Positions 22,596-30,348 of a stretch of 38,651 bases of DNA are shown here, in pieces. Under the pieces are notes generated by a model. That model saw nothing but the letters and a program-made list of their open reading frames with translations. It was not told where the DNA came from and did no database searches. The stretch's first letter is position 1; each line of letters begins with the position of its first letter. Both the position numbers and the translations under genes were made by a program. Source of the DNA: Bacteroidales bacterium (lineage in GTDB: Bacteria > Bacteroidota > Bacteroidia > Bacteroidales > Muribaculaceae); NCBI GenBank assembly GCA_004552485.1, contig SFOH01000011.1:1-38651 (forward strand), in the 5' to 3' direction.

Positions 22596-25238
22596 ATGAG
22601 AATTTCCACCACTATCATAGCCGCCGCGCTGGCCCTCACCGCCGCCGCCGTCCCGGCAAAGCGGACGCCGTTCACCGTCACCCAGCCCGACGGCACGACC
22701 CTCACCCTCCGCCAGGTGGGCGACGAGCGCCTGCACTTCCTGCTCACCGACGACGACAAGCTGGTGATACGCGATGCCGACGGCACGTATTCCTACGCCA
22801 CACTCTCCCCCGACGGCGCCATCAGCTCGACGCGCGTCCGCGCCCTCAACGCCGTTGCGCGCCCTGCCGCCCACGATGAACTGGCCACCTCGCTCGAGAG
22901 CGTCGACATCCCCGACCTGCTCTTCAAGCGCGCCAAGCTCTCGCGTCCGCACGTCCGCAACTTCAAGCTGCAGACGCCTGTTCAACAGGCCGTTACGCCC
23001 TATCGCCGCGGCACCAACACCAGCGTGCGCCGCCCCAAACCCCTGGCCGCCAGCAACGCGTCGGCGAGCGCCCTCCCCGCAACGTCCACCCAGCCCTACG
23101 CCCAGAAAGGCATGGGCCTGTTCACCTCCACCTTCCCGCGCACCGGCAAAATCAAAGGCCTCGTGCTGTTGGTTGAATATCAGGACGTTAAGTTCAACGG
23201 CTACTACTCCACCTCCGTCCATCAGTATTTCTCCGACCTGCTCAACAAGGAGGGCTTCGCCGAGTACAACGCCACGGGCAGCGCCGCCCAGTATTTCCGC
23301 GAAAACTCCATGGGACAGTTCGACCCCGAGTTCGTGGTCGTCGGCCCCGTCACCCTCAGCCAGACCCGCGCCTATTACGGCACTAACAACTCGTTCGGCG
23401 ATGACGAGAAAGCCGGCGAGATGATTGCCGAGGCCTGCCAATTAGCTGACAGTCAGGTGAATTTCGCTGACTTCGACAATGATGGCGACGGCGTCCTCGA
23501 CAATGTCTTCGTCTTCTACGCCGGCACGGGCGAGGCTTCCGGCGGACCCGCCGAGAGCATCTGGCCCCACTCGTGGACGCTCACCGAAGCCAAAATCGAC
23601 CTCACCCTCGACGGCAAGAAAATCGACTCATACGCCTGCACCAACGAGCTGCAGAGCGGCCTCCCCGACGGCATCGGCACCTTTGTCCACGAGTTCTCGC
23701 ACGTCATGGGCCTCCCCGACCTCTACGTCACCAGCGGCTTCGGCGGCGAGTGGACGCCCGGCGAATACTCCGTCATGGACTACGGCCCCTACAACAACGA
23801 CTCGCGCACGCCGCCGGCCTATTCGGCCTACGAGCGCAACGCCATGGGCTGGCTCGACCCGCAGATTGTCACCGGCGGCGTCCACATGACTCTCGACGAC
23901 ATCAAGTACAGCAACACGGCCATGCTCATCGCCACCGAGCGCCCCAGCGAGTTCTTCCTCTTCGAAAACCGCCAGCAGCGCGGCTGGGACGAGTTCATCC
24001 CCGGCCACGGCATGCTCATCTGGCACATCGACTTCAAGCAGGACCGCTTCGACGCCAACAACATCAACAACACCAAGAGCCACAACCTCGTGGACATCGT
24101 TGAGGCCAACGGCACGCCCGGCTCCAACAAGGGCGGCTACACCTGGCCCGGCACCCAGGAGCGCACCGAGTTCACCGCCGAGACCTCCCCGGCCTTCCTC
24201 GACTGGTATGCCCAGGACCTGAATATGCCTGTGACAGAGATAGTTGAGCAGAACGGTAAGATCTCGTTCAACGTCCGCGGCGGCACGCTCCTGCCCCCCG
24301 CCGCCCTCGAGCCCCTCGACAAAGGCAGCGACTATTTCGTGGCCGCCTGGGACCCCGTCGACGGCGCCACCGACTACCTGCTCACCGTGCTGGGCACCGA
24401 CACCAAACAGCCGCCCTTCGAGGACCTGGCCACCATGGGTTCGTCGGCCGTCTCCGCCGAGCTCCCCACCGGCTGGACCACCGACGCCACCGGCGTGTAC
24501 ACCGACCAGAACAGCGTGGGCAGCAATGCCCCGTCGCTGATGTTCGACACTGACAATCAGTATATTGAGAGTCGCCACTACGACTCGGACATCACATACG
24601 TCAGCTTCTGGAGCGCCTGCCCCGACTCGCGCTATTACACCAGCACCTTCACCACCTACGCCCTCGTCAACGGCGAGTGGGAGATGCAGTACGTCGTCTC
24701 GCCCGCCCGCAACGGCGCCACGACGCGCATCGACCTCCCCGAGGGCAGCCGCGCCGTCCGCATCGTCTACAACAAAGGCGCCGCATCACTGGCCCTCGAT
24801 GACGTCAAGGTCCACTCCGACGGCGTCTGCGACCGCGTCCTCGACGGCTACAACGGCCTCAGCAGCGGCGGCGCCATGGCCCTGCGCGTGAACACCGAGG
24901 GCCTCCCCTACGACATCTACCGCTATTATGTGCGCGCCACCGACGGCCAGTCCGTGTCGATGAAGAGCGCCGACGTCACCGTCAAGATGGACGCCGGCGT
25001 GAACGACATCGTCTCCGACAACGATGTCAACCCGCTGACAGTCAGCGCCAACGGCACCACGCTGAACATCACAGCCGCGCCCGGTGCCCGTGTCCATGTC
25101 TTCGACGCCGTCGGACGACCCGTTGCCGCCGCCCACGCCTCCGTGACCTCCGGCGCCGTCACGCTCACCGTGCCCGCCTCCGGCTTCTACATCGTCACCA
25201 GCCGCGGCCACTCCGTCAAGATCGCCGTCCGCCACTGA
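22596..25238 (+). CDS. Secreted M6-family (immune inhibitor A-like) metalloprotease with T9SS tail
   Basis: An 880-residue exported zinc protease. A signal peptide (about 1-21) precedes a propeptide-like region. The catalytic domain (about 185-560) contains HEFSHVMGLPD (zinc ligands His365 and His369, general-base Glu366) with a downstream Met-turn-like SVMDYGPY. A calcium-binding-type loop DFDNDGDGVLDN lies before the active site. A jelly-roll-like beta domain follows (about 600-790). The final ~70 residues carry the T9SS type A pattern: VHVFDAVGRPV, LTVPASGFYIV, VKIAVRH. M6 proteases degrade host or matrix proteins; in a gut commensal the target could be diet protein, mucus or competitors, which is inference. 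It has its own promoter and sits between comEC and deoC. Confidence 0.92.
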   Translation: MRISTTIIAAALALTAAAVPAKRTPFTVTQPDGTTLTLRQVGDERLHFLLTDDDKLVIRDADGTYSYATLSPDGAISSTRVRALNAVARPAAHDELATSLESVDIPDLLFKRAKLSRPHVRNFKLQTPVQQAVTPYRRGTNTSVRRPKPLAASNASASALPATSTQPYAQKGMGLFTSTFPRTGKIKGLVLLVEYQDVKFNGYYSTSVHQYFSDLLNKEGFAEYNATGSAAQYFRENSMGQFDPEFVVVGPVTLSQTRAYYGTNNSFGDDEKAGEMIAEACQLADSQVNFADFDNDGDGVLDNVFVFYAGTGEASGGPAESIWPHSWTLTEAKIDLTLDGKKIDSYACTNELQSGLPDGIGTFVHEFSHVMGLPDLYVTSGFGGEWTPGEYSVMDYGPYNNDSRTPPAYSAYERNAMGWLDPQIVTGGVHMTLDDIKYSNTAMLIATERPSEFFLFENRQQRGWDEFIPGHGMLIWHIDFKQDRFDANNINNTKSHNLVDIVEANGTPGSNKGGYTWPGTQERTEFTAETSPAFLDWYAQDLNMPVTEIVEQNGKISFNVRGGTLLPPAALEPLDKGSDYFVAAWDPVDGATDYLLTVLGTDTKQPPFEDLATMGSSAVSAELPTGWTTDATGVYTDQNSVGSNAPSLMFDTDNQYIESRHYDSDITYVSFWSACPDSRYYTSTFTTYALVNGEWEMQYVVSPARNGATTRIDLPEGSRAVRIVYNKGAASLALDDVKVHSDGVCDRVLDGYNGLSSGGAMALRVNTEGLPYDIYRYYVRATDGQSVSMKSADVTVKMDAGVNDIVSDNDVNPLTVSANGTTLNITAAPGARVHVFDAVGRPVAAAHASVTSGAVTLTVPASGFYIVTSRGHSVKIAVRH

Positions 25239-25281
25239 GCCTCCGCCGCGCCGCCTGCCCGGGGCGGTTGCGCACTGAAAA

Positions 25282-25313
25282 TTTGCACAGATGAAAATAA
25301 AAGCGTAAATTTG
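25282..25313 (+). promoter_or_regulatory. deoC promoter
   Basis: TTTG (25282-25285), a 20-base spacer and TAAATTTG (25306-25313) are a full consensus match. The leader is long, about 160 bases. It contains a short ATG frame of 32 codons (25350-25448) without an obvious ribosome binding site. Confidence 0.78.
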
Positions 25314-25483
25314 TCAGTGAAGAACCGGCGACGGTGAACAATCCGCCCCATGACACGTGTTATCATATACAGGCCCGTCCTCCGGCCCGCGTGCCGCGCC
25401 CTTTTTGCCACAGGCCTGAGAAAACAACCCGTAACCCGCATTACATAACCACTTTAACATAAATACCATAAACTTACACCATC

Positions 25484-26368
25484 ATGAGTGACAAATATCA
25501 AGACCTCATCGCGAAGTCCAAAGTGACCACCGATGACGCAGCTGTCGCTGCCGCCGTCGAGAGGATTCTTGCCGAGCACCTTGACGAAAACCGCAACAAG
25601 GACGTCTACAAGCTTCTCTTCAACACCATTGACCTCACAACCCTGAAAACCACCGACTCTCCCGCCTCCGTAGCCCGCTTCACCGAGCGCGTCAACGCCT
25701 TCGAGGAGGAGTATCCCGAGCTGCTTCCCGTGGCCGGTATCTGCGTATACCCCAACTTCGCACCCGTGGTTCGCACCGTCCTCGACGTCAGCGGTGTTGA
25801 CGTTGTCTGCGTATCCGGCTGCTTCCCCTCCTCGCAGAGCTTCACCGAGGTGAAGATCGCCGAGACAGCCCTGGCCGTCGAAGGCGGCGCCGACGAGATT
25901 GACATTGTCCTCAACGTGGGCAATTTCCTGGACGGCGACTATCAGGAAGTGTGCGACGAGTTCACCGAGCAGAAGCACGCCTGCCGCGACGCCCGCCTGA
26001 AAATCATCCTGGAGACCGGCGCTCTGGCAACAGCCAAGAACATCCGCGACGCCGCCATCCTGGCCGTGAACTGCGAGGCTGACTTCATCAAGACCTCCAC
26101 CGGCAAGGAGTATCCCGGCGCCAGCCTGGAGGCCGCCTACGTGATGTGCCAGGTCATCAAAGAATACTACGAGCAGACCGGCCGCATGGTTGGCTTCAAA
26201 GCCGCCGGCGGTGTTGCCACCACCGAGGATGCCGTCAAGTATTACACCCTCGTCAAGGAAATCCTGGGCGAGGAGTGGCTGAACAAAGACCGCTTCCGCC
26301 TCGGCGCCAGCCGTCTGGCCAACAACCTCCTCTCGGACATCATCGACAAACAGGTCAAGTTCTTCTAA
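25484..26368 (+). CDS. deoC: Deoxyribose-phosphate aldolase
   Basis: A 294-residue TIM-barrel class I aldolase that splits 2-deoxyribose-5-phosphate into acetaldehyde and glyceraldehyde-3-phosphate in deoxynucleoside catabolism. The Schiff-base Lys is in ADFIKTSTGK near residue 205, and the second active-site Lys in VGFKAAGGVAT near residue 239. EIDIVLNVGNFLDGDY carries the upstream Asp/Asn residues. It is longer than E. coli DeoC (259) owing to an N-terminal helical extension, as in other Bacteroidetes. It has a strong promoter of its own and a strong bidirectional terminator after it, so it is a single-gene unit. Confidence 0.95.
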   Translation: MSDKYQDLIAKSKVTTDDAAVAAAVERILAEHLDENRNKDVYKLLFNTIDLTTLKTTDSPASVARFTERVNAFEEEYPELLPVAGICVYPNFAPVVRTVLDVSGVDVVCVSGCFPSSQSFTEVKIAETALAVEGGADEIDIVLNVGNFLDGDYQEVCDEFTEQKHACRDARLKIILETGALATAKNIRDAAILAVNCEADFIKTSTGKEYPGASLEAAYVMCQVIKEYYEQTGRMVGFKAAGGVATTEDAVKYYTLVKEILGEEWLNKDRFRLGASRLANNLLSDIIDKQVKFF

Positions 26369-26484
26369 GCCACGCATCAACAGCAGCTTAGACCGCTAAA
26401 AAGCCAACGCCCGGCAGCCGCCGCCACATTTTTTTAATTAATGATTGTTTGGTACCCGTGACGGCCCCTGCCGAGAAAATAAAA

Positions 26485-26544
26485 CCGGCAGCCCCGGAGC
26501 TCCGACGCCTTTCCCGGCGCGGAGTCCGCGGCTGCCGCTTTTTT
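26485..26544. terminator. Bidirectional intrinsic terminator between convergent deoC and the hypothetical gene
   Basis: A long imperfect stem (left arm starting CCGGCAGCCCCGGAG, right arm ending CGGCTGCCG) closes on the loop TTTCCC. CTTTTTT follows on the plus strand; on the minus strand the stem is followed by a TTTTATTTT-like tract (AAAATAAAA at 26476-26484). It can end transcripts from both sides. Confidence 0.85.
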
Positions 26545-26569
26545 GTGTGAACGTGAGCTCCTGCTATCT

Positions 26570-27130
26570 TCAGGGCTTACTATTCAGCGAGGGTATAACC
26601 TTGTCTTTCAATAATTTCAGGAAATCGGCGGCACTCAGTGACGCATCAGTTTCCAAGAACGACGAATGGCTTCCGTCTTCGTGCGCCATGCCGACCACCC
26701 ATTTGACCATAATGGATTTTTCAAGCGTCAGACATTTGTATTTACCGTCGACCGGAACCATTGCAACATAAAGACACATGGGCACGTCCTCCGGCTCCGG
26801 AAATTCCCAGATATAAATTCCGTCGCCCATATTGTGCACTTTAATATCGCTGTCGGCAAACGGGGATTGGATGTTGAACGTTGAGAGGAACTTTGTATTC
26901 AGAGCAGATGGCTCCTTAAGATAGAAGTCCGCAATATCCTGAGTATTCATCACATTCACGCAGGAGGGCAAATATTTGAAAAAATACTCGTAAGGTCTCA
27001 TCACCTGGACAGAATCAGAGGTTGCGGCACTTTCCGCAGCACGTATATCTTCGCTGACAGGCATTCCCATGCCGTTGGCAAAAAACGGCAGAGCAAGCAA
27101 AAACAAAGCAATAATAAAATTCTTTTTCAT
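26570..27130 (-). CDS. Exported hypothetical protein
   Basis: A 186-residue protein I do not recognise. MKKNFIIALFLLALPFFANG is a clear signal peptide; no lipobox Cys follows, so a soluble periplasmic or secreted location is likely. The mature part has an aromatic-rich start (YEYFFKYLPSCVNVM), alternating polar-hydrophobic stretches such as GDGIYIWEFPEPEDVPMCLYVAMVPVDGKYKCLTLEKS that suggest a small beta-sandwich or sheet, and a helical tail (AADFLKLLKDKVIPSL). The ATG at 27130 is chosen because the signal peptide starts there; a start at 27163 would add 11 residues before it. Its base composition is visibly more A/T-rich than its neighbours, which may mean recent arrival or weak codon selection. 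It stands alone on the minus strand. Confidence 0.7.
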   Translation of the reverse strand: MKKNFIIALFLLALPFFANGMGMPVSEDIRAAESAATSDSVQVMRPYEYFFKYLPSCVNVMNTQDIADFYLKEPSALNTKFLSTFNIQSPFADSDIKVHNMGDGIYIWEFPEPEDVPMCLYVAMVPVDGKYKCLTLEKSIMVKWVVGMAHEDGSHSSFLETDASLSAADFLKLLKDKVIPSLNSKP

Positions 27131-27160
27131 AAAAGTCAGTGTTTTAAGGTTATCAGACCG

Positions 27161-27168
27161 CAAATGTA
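27161..27168 (-). promoter_or_regulatory. Promoter (-7) of the exported hypothetical gene
   Basis: TACATTTG on the minus strand matches TAnnTTTG, 30 bases upstream of the chosen ATG. No clear -33 element. This supports the start at 27130 rather than 27163. Confidence 0.5.
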
Positions 27169-27309
27169 ATAATAATTCGTGAGATTATATGCCGTCATGA
27201 TAGAAATAATGGGGTGGCATTTTGATTCGCAGACTCCGCACGAACGAGGTTATGAACGAGATTCGCTAAAAAAATGCGGTTGGAATGAGGATTATTTTGA
27301 AAAAATTCG

Positions 27310-27317
27310 TATATTTG
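27310..27317 (+). promoter_or_regulatory. Promoter (-7) of the psd-pssA operon
   Basis: TATATTTG matches TAnnTTTG in an A/T-rich stretch, about 105 bases before the psd ATG. No well-spaced TTTG is present upstream. The region between the hypothetical gene and psd holds no gene I can support. Confidence 0.55.
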
Positions 27318-27423
27318 CACATTATAAGTACTCGTACGGGATGGCGAAACAGCTAAAGTGCTGACGTTTAACACATTGCGTCTGCGGCGCCGTCTCGGTC
27401 ACGTTTCCTGAACATTATTTGCT

Positions 27424-28113
27424 ATGCGCGTAAAGATACATCATGAAGGAACCCATATTCTCATAGCGTTGCTGCTCGTGGCGCTCGCCATCTGCGTGCC
27501 GTTGTGGGTTTGGGGCCCGCTGCCCCTGGCCATTGCCATGACGGCGGTGCTGACGGTGTTCTACCTGCTCGTCGTCAACTTCTTCCGCTCGCCGCGCCGC
27601 ACCTACGGCGGCGAGACTGAGAACGCCGTGGTGTCGAGCGCCGACGGCACGGTTGTGGCCCTGGAAGAGGTGGAGGAGGACGAGTGCCTCCACTGCCGCT
27701 GTATCCAGCTCTCCGTGTTCATGAGCATCCTCAACGTGCACGCCAACTGGTTCCCCGTCGAGGGCGAAGTCGTCTACACCAAGCACCACAAAGGCCGCTT
27801 CCTGGCCGCATATCTGCCCAAGTCGAGCACCGAGAACGAGCGCTCGACGGTGGTGATCGAGACCCCGGCCGGTCAGAAAGTGCTGATGCGCCAGGTAGCC
27901 GGCGCCATGGCCCGCCGAATCGTCACCTACGCCCATCCCGGCGTGGAGGCCCGCATCGAAGACCACATGGGCTTCATCAAATTCGGCTCGCGCGTCGACC
28001 TCTACCTGCCCCTCGGCACCGAGGTGTTCGTGAAAGTCGGCGACAAGACCGTCGGCGGCATGACCCGCGTGGCTCAGCTCCATCCCGAGATCACCGTCTC
28101 GCAGGAGAACTGA
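27424..28113 (+). CDS. psd: Phosphatidylserine decarboxylase
   Basis: A 229-residue inner-membrane enzyme that makes phosphatidylethanolamine from phosphatidylserine. Two hydrophobic segments (about 12-52) anchor the N-terminus. Family motifs include VNFFRSPRR, FMSILNVHANWFPVEG (conserved NVHxNR-like segment) and the C-terminal self-cleavage site FGSRVDL with Gly188-Ser189; cleavage there generates the pyruvoyl cofactor on the small subunit. The short length and Gly-Ser site fit the short Psd form found in Bacteroidetes and Archaea. It is the first gene of an operon with pssA, which supplies its substrate, a direct pathway pairing. Confidence 0.93.
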   Translation: MRVKIHHEGTHILIALLLVALAICVPLWVWGPLPLAIAMTAVLTVFYLLVVNFFRSPRRTYGGETENAVVSSADGTVVALEEVEEDECLHCRCIQLSVFMSILNVHANWFPVEGEVVYTKHHKGRFLAAYLPKSSTENERSTVVIETPAGQKVLMRQVAGAMARRIVTYAHPGVEARIEDHMGFIKFGSRVDLYLPLGTEVFVKVGDKTVGGMTRVAQLHPEITVSQEN

Positions 28114-28217
28114 CCCGGCGGCGGCCGGTCCCCTCTGCCAAGGCGCGGACGTTCCGGAAAATGCGGCTGCAAAATCTTAACTCATAATGCTTTAACGCTT
28201 AATTTCTTAACTAACAA

Positions 28218-28940
28218 GTGTCTGCAATAAAGAAAATAACGGGGTGGATTCCCAACAGCATAACATGCTGCAACCTGCTCAGCGGTTGCCTGGCATGCAT
28301 CTTCGCTTTCCGCGCGTATGAGACCATCGGCGCCCTCCGGGGCTGGCAGTGGACATGCGTGTTCATCGGCGCCGCCGCCGTCTTCGACTTCCTGGACGGA
28401 GCCATGGCGCGCCTGCTGAAAGCCTATTCGAAGCTCGGCGCCGAGCTCGACTCGCTCTCCGACCTCGTGTCGTTCGGCGTGGCTCCCGCCTTCCTCATCT
28501 TCAACATCATGGGCCATTTCAGCGCTGAGGCTGACGCTCAGACGACCTGGCTGCAGTATGCCGCCCTCGCCGTTCCCGTGCTCGGCGCGCTGCGTCTGGC
28601 GCGCTTCAACGTCATGGATGTCGGCGACGTCAACTTCCACGGTCTGCCCATCCCCTCCGCCGCCATCTTCCTCATCGGCGTGGCCGGCTGGATCAACGAC
28701 TACTATTATCCCGGAAACATCATCATCGCCGTGCTCACCGTGCTCATCGCCGTGGCTATGGTGGGACGCTTCCGCATGTTCTCGCTGAAATTCAAGCACT
28801 TCAGTCTGCGCGACAACTTCCGCCGCTACATCCTGCTGCTCACCGCCGCGGCCTTCATCGTCATGTACGGCCTGGCCGGATTCGCGTGGACAATCATCTT
28901 CTACTTCCTGCTCAGCGTCCTCTCGCGCCGCAAAATCTGA
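28218..28940 (+). CDS. pssA: CDP-diacylglycerol-serine O-phosphatidyltransferase
   Basis: A 240-residue polytopic inner-membrane enzyme joining serine to CDP-diacylglycerol to give phosphatidylserine. The CDP-alcohol phosphotransferase motif DGxxARx8GxxxDxxxD is complete within FLDGAMARLLKAYSKLG and the following AELDSLSD (about residues 57-80). About six to eight hydrophobic segments follow. The start is a GTG at 28218; the N-terminal KITGWIPNSITCCNLLSGCLA matches the family start (x-PNxxTxxNLxxG). It follows psd by about 104 bases. Just upstream is an A/T-rich stretch with repeated TTAAC words (28178-28213). The product is the substrate of Psd. Confidence 0.93.
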   Translation: MSAIKKITGWIPNSITCCNLLSGCLACIFAFRAYETIGALRGWQWTCVFIGAAAVFDFLDGAMARLLKAYSKLGAELDSLSDLVSFGVAPAFLIFNIMGHFSAEADAQTTWLQYAALAVPVLGALRLARFNVMDVGDVNFHGLPIPSAAIFLIGVAGWINDYYYPGNIIIAVLTVLIAVAMVGRFRMFSLKFKHFSLRDNFRRYILLLTAAAFIVMYGLAGFAWTIIFYFLLSVLSRRKI

Positions 28941-28995
28941 CGGGCGACCCGCGCCTCCGAGCACCTGACACACACCCAAACCCACAGCATTAACT

Positions 28996-29343
28996 ATGTC
29001 CATACTTGTAGGATTATTCCTCCTCTTCATCATATTCTTCCTCGTCCTGCCGATTCTTCGCGCGGCGCTCTTCGTGCACAAAGCACGTCAGCAGGTGCGC
29101 GATATGTTCGGAGGCGGAGCTCAGCGCCAAAACCGCGAGCAGAACGAGCGGCAGGAGCCGGAACAGCCCGCGCCGCGTCCCAAGAAGATTGACCCGAATG
29201 TGGGCGAATACGTTGAATTTGAAGAGATTAAGACCTCGTCGCAGACAACCGTGACCGATGCCGACGGCACCACCGAATACCGCCGCGTCAGCGAGACGGT
29301 CCGCGAGGAGCAGATCGAAGACGCAGAGTGGGAGGACCTGTAA
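28996..29343 (+). CDS. DUF4834 family small membrane protein
   Basis: A 115-residue protein with one N-terminal transmembrane helix (about 2-24, ILVGLFLLFIIFFLVLPIL), a basic helix (VHKARQQVRDMF), a Gln/Glu/Pro-rich linker, and an acidic conserved tail starting DPNVGEYVEFEEI and ending EQIEDAEWEDL. This matches the Bacteroidetes DUF4834 family, whose function is unknown. It is the last gene after psd-pssA (55-base gap) and is followed by a long perfect inverted repeat. The tail resembles a short peptide that could bind a partner protein; that is inference. Confidence 0.8.
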   Translation: MSILVGLFLLFIIFFLVLPILRAALFVHKARQQVRDMFGGGAQRQNREQNERQEPEQPAPRPKKIDPNVGEYVEFEEIKTSSQTTVTDADGTTEYRRVSETVREEQIEDAEWEDL

Positions 29344-29359
29344 GCCCCCGCCGCGTCAT

Positions 29360-29418
29360 ACGCAATAAGCGCCGCCGACAGTTGCATTTTGTGCAATTGC
29401 CGGCGGCGCTTATTGCGT
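29360..29418. terminator. Long perfect inverted repeat between convergent operons (probable bidirectional terminator)
   Basis: Arms of 18 bases, ACGCAATAAGCGCCGCCG at 29360-29377 and its exact reverse complement at 29401-29418, enclose 23 bases. These themselves can fold (TTGCA / TGCAA). It sits exactly between the stop codons of the DUF4834 gene and the holin-like gene. No T-run follows on either strand, so it may work as a Rho-independent-like block only partly, or protect transcript ends. Confidence 0.65.
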
Positions 29419-29434
29419 GGGAAACCGGGGACGG

Positions 29435-29881
29435 TCAGAGGGGCGGGCGCAGGTGGCGCGCGGCCTTGTCAATGAGGAAACGGCGGGCGATGCGCGCCCA
29501 GGAGGCATTGGAGCACGACGACTCGTTCTCGAGCACCGAGACGGCCTGCCAGAAGCAGACGGCGCCGGCGCAGAAACGCAGCATGCTCACCGCTAAAGGC
29601 GGACTGAGGACGACATCGGCGGCATGCGCCAGGAGCAGCAGCGCGTAGATTTTGGCCAGCGTCACCAGTGTCTTCGCCAGGCGCCGGCTCTGAAACTTGC
29701 CGGCACCGGCGGCGGCGCGGTCGGGATGTGCCCGCGCCACGCGCCGCGAGAGTGTCCAGGCCGTGACGGTGTCGGCGGCCACCATGGCCGTGCACAGCGC
29801 CGCGTAGGGCATCACAGGGAGGACGAGACTCCAAAGAAAGCCGCCGATGGCGGCGCAGATACAACGAGTCGTGTTCAGCAT
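29435..29881 (-). CDS. Phage-type holin-like membrane protein (holin_4_1-like)
   Basis: A 148-residue protein with about three to four hydrophobic segments: 8-25, 26-45, 72-95 and 98-118. Features of the Phage_holin_4_1 (toxin secretion/phage lysis holin) family are visible: an Asp-x2-Thr-Ala turn after the second helix (VAADTVTAWTLSRR), a basic middle (SRRLAKTLVTLAKIY), and a late AVSVLENESS segment resembling the family's SILEN motif, followed by a basic amphipathic tail. Such proteins make pores that let an endolysin cross the inner membrane; TcdE of Clostridioides is a relative used to release toxin. The ATG at 29881 overlaps the upstream lipoprotein stop as ATGCTGA, a 7-base overlap implying coupled translation. 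Last gene of a three-gene cassette. The holin call rests on pattern and context. Confidence 0.65.
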   Translation of the reverse strand: MLNTTRCICAAIGGFLWSLVLPVMPYAALCTAMVAADTVTAWTLSRRVARAHPDRAAAGAGKFQSRRLAKTLVTLAKIYALLLLAHAADVVLSPPLAVSMLRFCAGAVCFWQAVSVLENESSCSNASWARIARRFLIDKAARHLRPPL

Positions 29882-30348
29882 ATCTTTCTCTTTTTCAGGG
29901 TTATACAAACGATTGCGACGATAGCGAGCGCCAACGGAAGCAGCCACAGTGATCGGCTGCGCCGGGGCTCGATCTGCGTTGACTGCGAGGCGGTTTGGCG
30001 GGCGGCGATGTAGACCGTGTCGTGAACGACGGCGCCGCCTTGTTTCAGGCGTTCGGTGTTGCGGCGGATAACGGCTTTGCGGGCCGTCACGCGGCGCGTG
30101 ACTCCAGCCCGGCCGTCGGCGACGGCGTCGGAGTCGGCAGCAACCGTTGTCACGGTGAGCGAGTCGAGTTCCAGCTCAAGGTGCTCGCCCAGGCTGTCAC
30201 GCATCCAGGCAGTTAGCGTCGCTGATGACTGATACTCAGAAGCTTGCGAAACTTTTGCCGTCTCTTTCTTTGCCGAGCAGCCCACGCTCAGCAAGCCCGT
30301 GAGACCGACAAAGCCTATAAAGGCGATGGTGTAGACAAGACGCTTCAT
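29875..30348 (-). CDS. Lipoprotein with C-terminal transmembrane anchor, candidate unimolecular spanin
   Basis: A 157-residue protein. An N-terminal hydrophobic signal ends in SVGC (Cys24), a slightly unusual but acceptable lipobox. The periplasmic middle is Ser/Thr/Ala-rich with helical, charged stretches (TLTAWMRDSLGEHLELELDSL, RRNTERLKQ). The C-terminus has a single transmembrane helix (about 133-150, LWLLPLALAIVAIVCITL) followed by KKRK. An outer-membrane lipid anchor plus an inner-membrane C-terminal helix in one chain is the defining architecture of phage unimolecular spanins (such as T1 gp11), which disrupt the outer membrane in the last lysis step. No sequence homology can be shown by eye. 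Its start overlaps the endolysin stop as ATGA, and it lies between endolysin and holin genes, which strongly supports the idea. Confidence 0.55.
   Translation of the reverse strand: MKRLVYTIAFIGFVGLTGLLSVGCSAKKETAKVSQASEYQSSATLTAWMRDSLGEHLELELDSLTVTTVAADSDAVADGRAGVTRRVTARKAVIRRNTERLKQGGAVVHDTVYIAARQTASQSTQIEPRRSRSLWLLPLALAIVAIVCITLKKRKIC

Noticed and set aside
25350..25366. Second parS-like palindrome around ACACGTGT in the deoC leader
   Set aside because: The core CACGTG is present but the flanks TGTT and AACA of parS are not.
25350..25448. 32-codon ATG frame in the deoC leader, as a possible regulatory leader peptide
   Set aside because: No ribosome binding site, no run of regulatory codons and no attenuator-like hairpin before deoC; kept only as a note.
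27179..27364. Small plus-strand frame of 61 codons before psd
   Set aside because: It runs through the psd promoter, lacks a ribosome binding site and has no recognisable features.
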